A stretch of DNA of 64,000 nucleotides from positions 1-64,000 of the forward strand of contig CALCCE010000138.1 in the NCBI GenBank assembly GCA_937899835.1. The letters are read 5' to 3'. The notes beneath the pieces are model-generated. The model was not told where the DNA came from. It was given only the letters and a program-made list of their open reading frames with translations, and ran no database searches. The DNA is from an uncultured Flavobacteriales bacterium. Its GTDB lineage: Bacteria; Bacteroidota; Bacteroidia; Flavobacteriales_G; Salibacteraceae. This document shows, piece after piece, positions 27,072 to 35,900 of the stretch. The position numbers and the translations under genes are program-made. How positions within the stretch are numbered: position 1 is the stretch's first letter; the number at the start of each line of letters is the position of its first letter.

Positions 27072-27989
27072 TTAGTCTTTTGAAAAGTAGTCGGATGATT
27101 GGTAGCGGCCGGTTTGTTGCTTCACCAGTTGCATCAATACATCGTTGGCCAGGCGGCTGGCGCCAAAGCGGAACCAATGGTTGTTCATCCAGGCGTTGCC
27201 CAAGGTTTCTTTCAGCATCACCAGGTAATGAAGGGCAGGCTTGGCGGCCGAAATTCCTCCAGCGGGTTTCATGCCGACCATTTTTCCGGTTTGGAAATAA
27301 AAATCGCGGATGGCTTCCAACATCACCAGGGTGACGGGCATGGTAGCCGCTGGTTTTATTTTTCCGGTGGAAGTTTTGATGAAATCTGCACCGGCATGCA
27401 TCGCGATCTCACTGGCCCGTCGAACACTGTCTAAGGTACCCAACTCGCCAGTCTCTAAAATCACTTTAAGCCGGGCCTCGCCACAGGCGGCTTTTACTGC
27501 CGCAATTTCGTCGTATACGTAGTTGTATTCTCCCTGATGAAAGCGACCTCTGGAAATCACCATGTCTACTTCGTCGGCCCCTTCGGCTACCGCAAACCGG
27601 GTATCGTCCAGCTTCACCGGCATCGGAGCCTGCCCGCTGGGAAAAGCGGTGGCTACAGAAGCTACCCGGATACCACTATCGCCCAAGGCTTGTTTGGCTA
27701 CCCGCACCAAAGACGGGTACACACAAACGGCCGCCACGGTAGGCAGGCCATCGTAGGCATCGTGTAGGTGGCGGGCTTTGTAGCACAATTGTCGCACCTT
27801 GTTTTCGGTGTCTTGCCCCTCCAGGGTAGTGAGGTCGATCATGCTCAAGGCCAATTTCAAACCGGCTACTTTCGCTTCTTTTTTGATGCTTCGGGTTCGA
27901 AAACGAGCGGCCCGCTCTTCTACGCCCACCTGATCTATGGTAGGCGTTAGTCGAAAATCGGGTATGGTGGTTGGTACACTGGAACTCAT
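27072..27989 (-). CDS. deoC: Deoxyribose-phosphate aldolase
   Basis: 305 aa, the longer class of DeoC. The Schiff-base lysine is K205 in ADFIKTSTGK and the second essential lysine is K241 in VGMKPAGGIS; the Asp in EVDMVIS lies upstream. It cleaves 2-deoxyribose 5-phosphate to acetaldehyde and glyceraldehyde 3-phosphate, in deoxynucleoside breakdown. It is followed directly by two ALDH genes, which fits disposal of the acetaldehyde. Its upstream region is unusual: a nine-unit palindrome array begins about 170 bases before the start codon. Confidence 0.94.
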   Translation of the reverse strand: MSSSVPTTIPDFRLTPTIDQVGVEERAARFRTRSIKKEAKVAGLKLALSMIDLTTLEGQDTENKVRQLCYKARHLHDAYDGLPTVAAVCVYPSLVRVAKQALGDSGIRVASVATAFPSGQAPMPVKLDDTRFAVAEGADEVDMVISRGRFHQGEYNYVYDEIAAVKAACGEARLKVILETGELGTLDSVRRASEIAMHAGADFIKTSTGKIKPAATMPVTLVMLEAIRDFYFQTGKMVGMKPAGGISAAKPALHYLVMLKETLGNAWMNNHWFRFGASRLANDVLMQLVKQQTGRYQSSDYFSKD

Positions 27990-28162
27990 GGTTCGGAAAT
28001 AAGGCGATAAAGATACAAATTCGGGCCGAGGCCTTTAAGGACTTGATAGGTAGCACATTTGGAAGGAGCCCTCATAAAAATGGCGTCTCCTCAACAAGCA
28101 GCTTTTCTTTTGGGTTAAACAGCTCGTCCTTTGACTGGCGATTGGGCAACACGCGCCTTATT
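27990..28162. other. deoC upstream region
   Basis: No full TAnnTTTG box was found on the minus strand; GATACAAATTCGG (28011-28023) gives a partial CGAATTTG. The segment 28143-28162 (GGGCAACACGCGCCTTATTG) looks like the degenerate end of an additional array unit. No gene is supported here. Confidence 0.4.
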
Positions 28163-28612
28163 GGTTTGACTCAAAGCGTTGCATGAAATTTTACCGTGCA
28201 ACGTTTTCCGTTTCGGTTTGATTCAAAGCGTTGCATAAAATTTTACCATGCAACGTCTCTCTTTCGGTTTGACTCAAAGCGTTGCATGAAATTTTACCGT
28301 GCAACGTCTCCCTTTCGGTTTGATTCAAAGCGTTGCATGAAATTTTCCTGTGCACCGTTTTCCGTTTCGGTTGGATTCAGAGTGTTGCGTAAAGTTTTAC
28401 CACGCAACGTCTCCCTTTTGATTCGATTCCAAGTGTTGCGTGAAATTTTACCACGCAACGTTTTTCGGTTTGGTTTGATTCGAAGTGTTGCGTGAAATTT
28501 TGCCGCGCAACTTCTCCCTTTAAGTTTCTTTCAAAGCGTTGCGTAAAATTTTGCCGTGCAACGTCCCCCTTTGGGTTCGACTCAAAGCATTGCGTGAAAT
28601 TTTGCTGCGCAA
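28163..28612. repeat. Nine-unit 51-52-bp array of covarying inverted repeats
   Basis: Nine head-to-tail units; the landmark TCAAAGCGTTGC (or variants) begins at 28171, 28223, 28274, 28325, 28377, 28428, 28480, 28531 and 28582, giving spacings of 51 or 52 bases. Each unit holds an inverted repeat around AAATTTTACC. In units 1-3 the arms are GTTGCA / TGCAAC; in units 5-7 they are GTTGCG / CGCAAC. Unit 2 has a perfect 8-bp pair (CGTTGCAT / ATGCAACG) and unit 6 another (GTTGCGTG / CACGCAAC), so arm bases changed together. Unit 4 has one broken pair and unit 9 is shortened. The 51/52 alternation breaks any reading frame, and there are no unique spacers, so it is neither coding nor CRISPR. Confidence 0.85.
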
Positions 28613-28753
28613 ACACTTTATGCCTGGCAATACCTTTGTTGCCCATTCGGTACGTAAGTAGGATGACTACCATCAGCGCTTTGGCCCTGCCTTTGAAGTG
28701 CACCAGCATCGGCATCAATTCTCCAGAGCGATTTGACTTGCACCAGTAGCAAC
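28613..28753. other. Spacer between the array and the TonB cluster
   Basis: A short inverted repeat GGCAA / TTGCC (28625-28642) is the only structure seen. It may be a decayed array unit. No gene or promoter was recognised. Confidence 0.3.
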
Positions 28754-28787
28754 GAAAAGAGGCCGAATCTGTTAAGAAACGGCCTCT
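28754..28787 (-). terminator. Intrinsic terminator of the TonB cluster
   Basis: AGAGGCCG (28758-28765) and CGGCCTCT (28780-28787) form an 8-bp GC-rich stem with a 14-base loop. On the minus strand it is followed by TTTT, immediately downstream of the last TonB gene. Confidence 0.7.
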
Positions 28788-28813
28788 GACTATATGCTTT
28801 TAGTGTAAATGTC

Positions 28814-29482
28814 TTACTGAAGCGTAAACTTGATGGGCAGGTTGTACTGCACACGCACGGGCTTACCCCGCTGCTTCCCTGGCGCCCAGGTAGGCATGGA
28901 TTTTACTACCCGGATGGCTTCTTCGTCACAACCTCCACCGATACCACGGAGGAGTTTCACGTTGGCGATTTTACCGTTTTCCATCACTACGAAGGTGACA
29001 AACACCCGACCCTGTATGCCGGCCTCTTTGGCCATTTGAGGGTATTTGATGGATTTACCAAGGTATTTGAACAATTCGGCTTCTCCCCCAGGGAAAGAAG
29101 GCATGTCTTCTACAATGGTGAAAATTTCGGGTTCTTCTACTACTTCCTCTTGCACTTCCACGATCTCGATTTCCATGTCTTCTGTCGCTTCCATGTCTTC
29201 GATTTCCAGTTCCTCTTCAATCTCCTCGTCGTCTTCCACGATTTCGATGACTTGTTGCTGAACGGGTGGCGGAGGTGGCGGTGGAACTTCTTGCTGGGTA
29301 ATGGGAATCATTTCTTCTTCCTCTACTTCCATTTCGAGTTTTCCCAGGTCCTTGACTTCGTTTTCAATTTGTGCTGCTTCCAACAAAATGAGTACAAAGG
29401 CCAGGGAAAAAGCAAAGCCGGTCCAGAACAACAGACCACGCTTTCTCTCCAAATCAACTTCCTGACTCTTCTTAACGTCCAT
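28814..29482 (-). CDS. TonB-family energy transducer with acidic linker
   Basis: 222 aa. A short cytoplasmic basic start (KKSQEVDLERKRG) leads into one membrane anchor (about 18-36). A periplasmic linker with a PPPPPPP run and a very acidic stretch (EDDEEIEEELEIEDMEATED, about 83-103) follows, then the TonB C-terminal domain (about 125-222) with MPSFPGGEAELFKYLGKSIKYP and WAPGKQRGKPVRVQYNLPI. TonB proteins carry proton-motive energy from ExbB/ExbD to outer-membrane TonB-dependent receptors. An acidic linker is unusual compared with the common Lys/Pro-rich linker. It is the last of five TonB-domain genes in a row; no ExbB/ExbD is in view. Confidence 0.88.
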   Translation of the reverse strand: MDVKKSQEVDLERKRGLLFWTGFAFSLAFVLILLEAAQIENEVKDLGKLEMEVEEEEMIPITQQEVPPPPPPPVQQQVIEIVEDDEEIEEELEIEDMEATEDMEIEIVEVQEEVVEEPEIFTIVEDMPSFPGGEAELFKYLGKSIKYPQMAKEAGIQGRVFVTFVVMENGKIANVKLLRGIGGGCDEEAIRVVKSMPTWAPGKQRGKPVRVQYNLPIKFTLQ

Positions 29483-29547
29483 CAGGGAGTTTATTTAGAG
29501 TGGCTAAAAATCACAAGATTTTCGGGATATGCCCCGAATAAAAACTT

Positions 29548-30120
29548 TTAGAATCGAACAGGTATTATCATTTGCATGGGCAAGGTCTCGCCTCGATTTC
29601 GGGCCGGTTTCCAATCGGGCATGTTTCGAACAACCTCCAGGGCGGCTTCATTGAATTCGCGGGCACATCCTCGCATTACACTGGGCTGGGTTACCTTCCC
29701 GCTTTCATTTACGATCATGCGCACATATACTAGCTCACAAGGATTTGGACCATCGTTGGAAACCTTTTTGAGGTTCCGGGCAATGTAATTACGAACCCCT
29801 TCATCACCTCCGGGAAAGGAGGGCATTTCTTCTATGACCCTAAATTGAAGGCTATCAGTAGAATCCGTTGGTGCCTGTGTGCTGCTTTGTAAATTTTGAG
29901 TCACGATTTTCCTCATTGGTGGCGCCACTAACTCAAACGGCAACATGGAGGCCATTGCTACGTGGCTTTGGTGTGCCAATTGGCCCGATTGTTCTTTGCT
30001 GGGCTTCCCCTCGCCAGGCAGCACCAAAATCTGCCATTCCAATGCCAAGAGGATGATTCCGAGGGCAACACCAAGGCCCAAGACTGCAATTTTAAATTCT
30101 GAAAAGTGAAAACGCGGCAT
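29548..30120 (-). CDS. TonB-family protein, short
   Basis: 190 aa. One N-terminal membrane segment (about 10-28, KIAVLGLGVALGIILLALEW) is followed by a linker lacking Pro/Lys repeats and a C-terminal TonB-like domain with MPSFPGGDEGVRNYIARNL and NMPDWKPARNRGETLPMQMIIPV. Two cysteines (CELVYV and MRGCAREF) could form a disulfide in the periplasm. It starts 6 bases after the stop of the secreted TonB-domain gene, in the same probable operon. A partner receptor cannot be named. Confidence 0.8.
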   Translation of the reverse strand: MPRFHFSEFKIAVLGLGVALGIILLALEWQILVLPGEGKPSKEQSGQLAHQSHVAMASMLPFELVAPPMRKIVTQNLQSSTQAPTDSTDSLQFRVIEEMPSFPGGDEGVRNYIARNLKKVSNDGPNPCELVYVRMIVNESGKVTQPSVMRGCAREFNEAALEVVRNMPDWKPARNRGETLPMQMIIPVRF

Positions 30121-30126
30121 GGCGGA

Positions 30127-30558
30127 TCATTTGAGGTGAAATCGAATGGGACAAAATTGTTTTACCGAAACCGGGACACCGCCCATAGTTGCCGGTTCCC
30201 AGTTGGGCATCTTGCGAAAAGCAGCCACCACTGCTTCGCTAAAAGCCGGGTGAGGACTCCTGGTAATTTCCAACTCAGTAACAGCACCCGTTTCACTGAT
30301 GGTGTACTGAATGATCACTGTTCCCGTAACGTAATTGTTCCGCAAGGTGTCCGGGTATATTAAGTTGTTTCTCAAAAAAAGATACATGGCGGCCTCGCCA
30401 CCTGGAAATTGGCACGCTGTCGACACACGTGGCACATCACTTGCCTCTTGGTTTGCCGTATCGGCGGGAGCTAATTTTTCATCCTGACCCAATGCCCAGG
30501 ATGAAAACAAGATCGCACCCAACAACACCAGGATCCGGTATTGCACCCATGCGGTCAC
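30127..30558 (-). CDS. Secreted protein with TonB C-terminal-like domain, no membrane anchor
   Basis: 143 aa. The N-terminus (MTAWVQYRILVLLGAILFSSWALGQ) looks like a cleavable signal peptide ending ALG-Q and not like a retained anchor. The mature part is almost only the TonB C-terminal fold (FPGGEAAMYLFLRNNLIYP, GTVIIQYTISETGAVTELE, MPNWEPATMGGVPVSVKQFCPIRF). Without an anchor it cannot take energy from ExbBD in the usual way, so it may be a periplasmic accessory or competitor; this is inference. Its start overlaps the upstream TonB gene by 4 bases. Confidence 0.75.
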   Translation of the reverse strand: MTAWVQYRILVLLGAILFSSWALGQDEKLAPADTANQEASDVPRVSTACQFPGGEAAMYLFLRNNLIYPDTLRNNYVTGTVIIQYTISETGAVTELEITRSPHPAFSEAVVAAFRKMPNWEPATMGGVPVSVKQFCPIRFHLK

Positions 30559-31235
30559 TTCAATTGGAAATGGATCGGTACCACATAAAAAACCGGCACT
30601 TTTTTACCACGCTGTTCACCGGGTATCCAGTCGGGGAAACTTTTGACTACTCTTTTGGCTTCCGCATCGAGGTAAGGGTTCGTCTTACCCACCACTTCAA
30701 CGTCGGTTACTTTTCCCGTTTCACGTACAACGAATTGCACATGTACTTTCCCTTGAATATTCTCGCTCTTGGCAATGTGTGGGTACTTCAAGTGCTTCCC
30801 CATGTAACGCATCAGGGCTGACTCCCCGCCAACAAATTCTGGCATTTGTTCCACAATCCTAAAAGGCTCTATCACGGTATCCGCTACTTCGGGGGTAAAC
30901 CAGGCAGAATCGTTGTCAAAGATACTGGGGTCCGGTTCTACGGGAGGATCGATCGGCGAAATTGGCATTACCACTACTGGTGGATTCGGATTGGGCTTGG
31001 GCGCGGCTTTGGAGACCTTTGGCTTGGGTTTCTTAGGCACTTTTTTCAAGACAACAATGGGAGGTAATGGATCTACTATAGGATCAATTAATGTCAAATC
31101 TTCGTCGATTTCGGGAATTTCGAAGGGCGTTTGCCATTCAAAGGCTAAGAGGGTGCTGGCGGAGGCGATGGCCAGGCCGATGAGGAAGTTGCGGCCACGG
31201 TGGTTTTGGCGAGAGCGTTGAGTAAATAAGTTCAT
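30555..31235 (-). CDS. TonB-family energy transducer
   Basis: 226 aa with the classical layout: basic cytoplasmic start (TQRSRQNHRGRN), one membrane anchor (about 17-31), a Pro/Lys-rich linker (VPKKPKPKVSKAAPKPNPNP, about 65-85), and the C-terminal TonB domain with MPEFVGGESALMRYMGKHLKYP and WIPGEQRGKKVPVFYVVPIHF. It is the first gene after the bidirectional terminator at 31262-31321, and it overlaps the next gene by 4 bases, so it heads a four-gene run to 28814. No good TAnnTTTG box was found upstream; read-through from gcvH is possible. Confidence 0.9.
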   Translation of the reverse strand: MNLFTQRSRQNHRGRNFLIGLAIASASTLLAFEWQTPFEIPEIDEDLTLIDPIVDPLPPIVVLKKVPKKPKPKVSKAAPKPNPNPPVVVMPISPIDPPVEPDPSIFDNDSAWFTPEVADTVIEPFRIVEQMPEFVGGESALMRYMGKHLKYPHIAKSENIQGKVHVQFVVRETGKVTDVEVVGKTNPYLDAEAKRVVKSFPDWIPGEQRGKKVPVFYVVPIHFQLK

Positions 31236-31261
31236 GGTAGTATCAGGTTTAGCGCTTAGTG

Positions 31262-31320
31262 AAGAAAAAAAGGTGCTCTTCGAATGCTGTGGGAGTTCAA
31301 ACCAAGCAAAAGCACCTTTT
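31262..31320 (-). terminator. Terminator between the first and second TonB genes
   Basis: AAAAGGTGCT (31268-31277) pairs perfectly with AGCACCTTTT (31311-31320) across a 33-base loop. On the minus strand the stem ends in an extended T run (complement of 31265-31271), so it should end or reduce transcription after the gcvH-vanZ-tonB genes. Confidence 0.7.
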
Positions 31321-31360
31321 CATTCAACCTAAACAATGATCGTTGTGTACGTCTGAGCGC

Positions 31361-32062
31361 CTAGTTTTTCAGCTTAAATTTTACGGGGATGCGAATGCCA
31401 ACCGGCACCGGGTTGTTGCGCTGCTTCCCGGGGCTCCATTTGGGAAACATCTTTACCACCCGCTCGGCTTCTTTGTCGAGGTAAACATTTTTGCCGCGTG
31501 CGGTGGTCACCTTGGTCACGTTGCCATCTTTATCAATGATGAACTGAATGAAAACAGTGCCTTGAATGCCTGCCTCCCGCGCAATGGCTGGATATTTCAA
31601 GTGCTTGGCGAGAAAAGCGTAGAGGGCTTTTTCCCCTCCGGGATATTGCGGCATTTCTTCTACCGGCACAAAAATGTTGTCGCGGTCGTCCACAAAGGTT
31701 GGCTCGGCTCCAAAAAGCAGTTCGTCGTCCATGGAAGCCATGTTAAAATCATCGATCACCGGATCGGTCGTGGTGGTAATTTGAGTCATTACCGTTACTT
31801 CCACCGGTTGGGTAATCACTTGCGTGGAAACCTTGGGTTTAAAAATGGGCTTTGGTTTTTCTACGTTGGTGTAGGTGATGGGAGGCAATTCTTCTTCGTC
31901 GAGCTCCAGGTTGGCCATGTTGGCCAAGTCATCGTTAAAAGGGTCGAGGGGGGCTCGCCATTCGAAGGCCAACAAGGTTAAAGAACAAGCAAAGACTAAT
32001 CCTGTGAGAAAAAAACGGGTGCGCTTTTTCTCCAGGTTCGCAAAGTCGGATTTGGGGTTCAT
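31361..32062 (-). CDS. TonB-family energy transducer of the gcvH-vanZ operon
   Basis: 233 aa from ATG 32062 (MNPKSDFANLEKKRTRFF), 5 bases after the vanZ stop; the frame is open upstream but overlaps vanZ without TonB character. A membrane anchor (about 17-33) is followed by a moderately acidic linker with a short VEKPKPIFKPKVS motif, and the C-terminal domain with MPQYPGGEKALYAFLAKHLKYP and WSPGKQRNNPVPVGIRIPVKF. The order gcvH-vanZ-tonB is conserved in many Bacteroidota. It is followed by a terminator that separates it from the other four TonB-domain genes. Confidence 0.9.
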   Translation of the reverse strand: MNPKSDFANLEKKRTRFFLTGLVFACSLTLLAFEWRAPLDPFNDDLANMANLELDEEELPPITYTNVEKPKPIFKPKVSTQVITQPVEVTVMTQITTTTDPVIDDFNMASMDDELLFGAEPTFVDDRDNIFVPVEEMPQYPGGEKALYAFLAKHLKYPAIAREAGIQGTVFIQFIIDKDGNVTKVTTARGKNVYLDKEAERVVKMFPKWSPGKQRNNPVPVGIRIPVKFKLKN

Positions 32063-32067
32063 GGCAA

Positions 32068-32448
32068 TTAGGTATTTAGTTTTCCATAGATGAGTCGGAA
32101 GAAAAGGACGCCGACAAAAGAGCCGGCAGTGTTGGCCAACATGTCCAAAACTTCTGCACTCCTGGAAACAAAAACCGTGCCTTGAAGAAATTCTAAGAAA
32201 ATACCGTAAACAATTGCGAGCGAAACGGCCCACCAAATGGGAGATTGGCGCAAAGGTGCCAAACGGGTTTTCCGTTGAAATCCGAAGATCAACAGTGCGC
32301 TCAAAACGCTGTAGAGGAAAAAATGAACGAGTTTATCTGCCCCTTCAAACAAAAAACCAGGCTGTGGTACCTGGTTGCGGGGAATAACGGAGAGGAAAAA
32401 AATAAACCCGGCCCACAAAAGACCGGGTAGATTCTTTATCAAAAACAT
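32068..32448 (-). CDS. VanZ-family membrane protein
   Basis: 126 aa from ATG 32448 (MFLIKNLPGLLWAGFIFFLS), 22 bases after gcvH. Upstream in-frame starts would overlap gcvH. Four membrane segments and the VanZ-like signature are visible: DKLVHFFLYSVLSALLIFGF and FLEFLQGTVFVSRSAEVLDMLANTAGSFVG. The family is named for a teicoplanin-resistance gene, but its general biochemical role is not known. It is co-directional and probably co-transcribed with gcvH and tonB. Confidence 0.85.
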   Translation of the reverse strand: MFLIKNLPGLLWAGFIFFLSVIPRNQVPQPGFLFEGADKLVHFFLYSVLSALLIFGFQRKTRLAPLRQSPIWWAVSLAIVYGIFLEFLQGTVFVSRSAEVLDMLANTAGSFVGVLFFRLIYGKLNT

Positions 32449-32470
32449 GAATTGGGTAGTCGAAATCGAC

Positions 32471-32860
32471 TTAGCCAACCAATTCAGCATACTGTGCGGC
32501 CGAAAGGGTAGCGCCTTCCAGGGCAGCAGCATCGGTAAGCGATACTTTGATCATCCAACCTGCACCGTATGGGTCATTGTTGACTAATGATGGATCCTCT
32601 TCCAATTTTTCATTGAATTGATCTACCGTTGCACCGGTTGGCATAAACAAATCAGAAACCGTTTTTACCGCTTCAATTGTGCCGAATACTTCTCCACCTT
32701 CGATGGTTTCACCTTCAGTTTCGATTTCAACAAACACAATGTCGCCCAATTCAGATTGTGCGAAATCGGTAATACCAATGGTTGCGGAGTCGCCGTCTAC
32801 TTTGATCCACTCGTGATCTTCGGTATAGCGTAAGTTATCAGGGATGTTGTGATCAGCCAT
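32471..32860 (-). CDS. gcvH: Glycine cleavage system H protein
   Basis: 129 aa, the normal length. The lipoyl-accepting lysine is K66 in GTIEAVKTVSDLFMP, and the flanking conserved blocks LRYTEDHEWI and VSLTD are present. GcvH shuttles the aminomethyl group between the P, T and L proteins of glycine cleavage. None of those partners is in the window. A well-formed promoter (TTTTG - 18 bases - TATATTTG) lies just upstream. Confidence 0.96.
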   Translation of the reverse strand: MADHNIPDNLRYTEDHEWIKVDGDSATIGITDFAQSELGDIVFVEIETEGETIEGGEVFGTIEAVKTVSDLFMPTGATVDQFNEKLEEDPSLVNNDPYGAGWMIKVSLTDAAALEGATLSAAQYAELVG

Positions 32861-32879
32861 TTTAGCGTAAGATTTGCCA

Positions 32880-32910
32880 CAAATATAGGTGCATTCCTAC
32901 AAAAACAAAA
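32880..32910 (-). promoter_or_regulatory. Promoter of gcvH-vanZ-tonB
   Basis: On the minus strand a -33 TTTTG (32910-32906) is followed by an 18-base spacer and the -7 box TATATTTG (32887-32880), which matches the Bacteroidota consensus in both elements and near the usual spacing. The predicted leader to ATG 32860 is about 12 bases. This is the best promoter in the window. Confidence 0.65.
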
Positions 32911-32935
32911 TGCCGTTTTGAGGCCCTGAATAACC

Positions 32936-35900
32936 TTAGGAAGACAGGGTGAAGCGGATACTGATCCCTGCGTTGGTATTGGAAGTAGGGAAGGCAGTGG
33001 AAAGGAAGGGCCGGTTGGCCGTGCGGTCGTAAAACAACCTTACGTTCAAGTTGGTGCCCACCTGATAATCAGCGGTAAACTTAATGGCGATGATGCGTTG
33101 TCCCGCGGTAATTTGATCGGGTACTTCCTGGGTTACCCGACGGATGATGGTGCGGTTGTTGCGCACCGAAACGTCGGCCCGTAGTTTCAAATCACTTCTA
33201 ATAGGAGTCCCCCTTCTAAGTTCAAAAGGTAGTTTCACACCTTCAAAAGTATAGCCGGCTCCGGCCACGTATTCGTTGCCCTTCACTTCGGTCAGCTGGT
33301 TGTTGGCAAAACTCATGGAGAGGTTGCGGTCTTTTTTCACTTCGAACCGTGTGGTCAAGCGGTTTTGCCAGGTAACGTCAAAGTTCACCAGTGGACTGAA
33401 TTGCTCGGAAATGGTTACTGTGGCAATTTGGTACTCCGGAATGAAGTTGCCATTCTGATCGATGCCCGCGCCTCCGTTTTCATCTGGTAAGCCGTCGTTG
33501 TTGCGGTCGCTGTACAGTAAGTTGGAGTTGTAGCCAGCTACGTTGAAGGTACTTCGGTAAGCGTGGTTCACCGTGAAGGTTTGCACGTACTTTTTGAAGA
33601 ATTCGATTTTGGACAATCCGTTGTAAGTCACCCGCCAGTTCGGAGCGGGCAACTTGGAGAACGTTTTCAAGCCAATGGCAGAAGCCGGGGTGCCGGTGTA
33701 AGCCGAGAGGAAAGCAGGAATCAGTACATCCTGCGAAGTAGCGCCATAACCAAAACTGTAACCGGCCTGGTTTTCGGTATCGTTGTGTGCCCCATCAGAA
33801 TCTTCGTTTTGCTCGCTCAAGCGCGAAGAAATGGTTTGCCGGTTGTCGAGGAAATTCTGGAACAGGTTGGATTCTTCTTCCGATTCGCCGGGTCGGAATG
33901 CCGTTTGCCACGTGATGATCGAAACGCTGTAACTACCCGTTTCCAATGGACTTTCCGAGAAGAATTGCCCTACGTTTGGATCGTTGGCCAGACTATCCGG
34001 CACCCACCGGTAGAATTGGGTAAAGTTTTGCGACTGCGTTCGATTGGCGGTCAGCTCAATGCGCAAGTCTTTCGCCGGTTCCAGCGATGCCCGAATGTTC
34101 AGGTTTTCGGTAAACGTGGTGTTGTAGGGGTTGTTCACATTGGTGTTGCGCACCAGCCACCCCCTATCGCCGGCATATTCTGCAAAGTTGGTGGTATCGT
34201 CTCGCCAACCGGATTGCTGTCCAAAGATAAATCCGACACCCGGTGCTGAAAACTGATCATTTAAGCCAAGCACCGTGGTGCTTTCGGTGTAGCCCGGCAT
34301 GTATATACCGCGGTTTTGCGAAAAGGTGACCGATACGTTTTTCACCATCATCAACGCTTTGGCCGAATTTTCCAATATTTTTTTGGCCCACTCACTTTTC
34401 TCCTTATCCTCTTTGCCATTGGCAGTATCGCCAGTTTGTTGGCTCTTCAGCAACGGCTCGGCTTTTTTCGGCTTGGGTCGCCTGCGGTTTTGGTTGATCT
34501 TCTTCAAATAACCCACCTTGTTGTACAAGGTCAGCATGTTGAAGGTGGTGTTCATGTTCACCTGTTGGGTGTTTTGAATCGTTCCTCCGAGGGTTTCGTC
34601 GGCCAGCGGAGCCCGATCCCAGGTGTAAGAAGACGAATACCTTGCCGTAGAGTTAATCCAGTTGGTCAACGGAAACTTATTGAAAGGCAAGGTGTAGTTC
34701 ATGTTGGCCGTATGGCGATACTGTGAGGTCTCCCCAAAGTTTCGCAAGCTAAACAATACCGTATCTACAAACTGTTGGTAGTCGTCCCGTGCTTCTTCCG
34801 TGTCGATGTCACGGTTGATGCGGGTACCTTGCTCCTCCCCGATGAAGGCCGCATTTTGCGCGTTGAAATCAAACTTCAACGAACGGGTTAGGTCGTATTT
34901 CAGGTCATAAGTACGGGTCCAGTTGAATTGTTTGTCAACAAACACCTGCACCGGAGCGGCAAATCCGGGGTTGTTGTTTCGGGCCTGGCTCTCTTTGTAG
35001 TTCCGGGTAATGTCGGTACGGAAGCCCAGCTGTTTGGGCGAAGTATAAAGGTTGAAGTCGCGAATGGGCTGCAATAATTTCGATTTACGCACCAACTTCA
35101 CCTTGCTAAACGGTCGGTAGTTTTTAGGCCTTGGTGCATAGTTGTAGTTCAAACCGCCCCGATAGTCTTTGGTAGATTCAAACTCGGTATTAATGTCCCG
35201 GCGGAACACCTCCGAATAGGAGTAGGTTCCCGAAAGGTTGGAAATATCGTAGAAGTGTGATTCTTTCTGCTGCGGATTTTTCTCCTTGCGAACGTTGGTA
35301 AAGTTGATACTTCGTCGTTTCGTGTAAGACTGCGATCGTTTCTTCACTGCCGCAGCTTCCTCGTTTTCTAATATGTCTAACTCATCCGCTAACTCAATAT
35401 CGGGGTTGAGCGGATCGAACTGTGGAGTGCTCACCGCTTCGGAGAATCCGAGGTACATCGGCACTTGCAAGCCTGCCTTTTCGGGGAGAAGTTTGCCCAG
35501 CTGAATGGTGGTAGAAGCATCAAAGGTGGTTATGGTTTCCTGTTGCCGCTCACTCACTTTTTTCTCGATACTTCCCCAACCTGGTGTAGAAATACTACCG
35601 GCCAACGATACCGTGGCAAAGTCGGCCAACCGGGCGGTTACCCGGCTAATGGCCGCCCATCCTCCGTTTTCATTGAAATCGGTGAGGCGCAATTCGTTGA
35701 ACCATACCTCCGCACATTTGGCCAATCCATCGTCCATTGTCTCGCCCAAGGTAGCGGCAGGATTGCGCACGCCAAGCATAATGGTTTTCACCGTACTCAG
35801 GTTAGGGTTTCCTACAACGTATATCTTGGCCCGGCCATCGCTTTCTACGTACCGGCTCTGCAATCGGGCAATGTCGATCACTCCTCCATCGGATCCCAGG

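Noticed and set aside
28163-28612. CRISPR array
   Set aside because: The whole 51-52-bp unit is conserved, with no unique spacers and no cas genes nearby.
28196-28718. Short repeat proteins read through the array on both strands
   Set aside because: The unit length alternates 51 and 52, so the frame drifts; no start-site signal, and substitutions preserve pairing and not residues.
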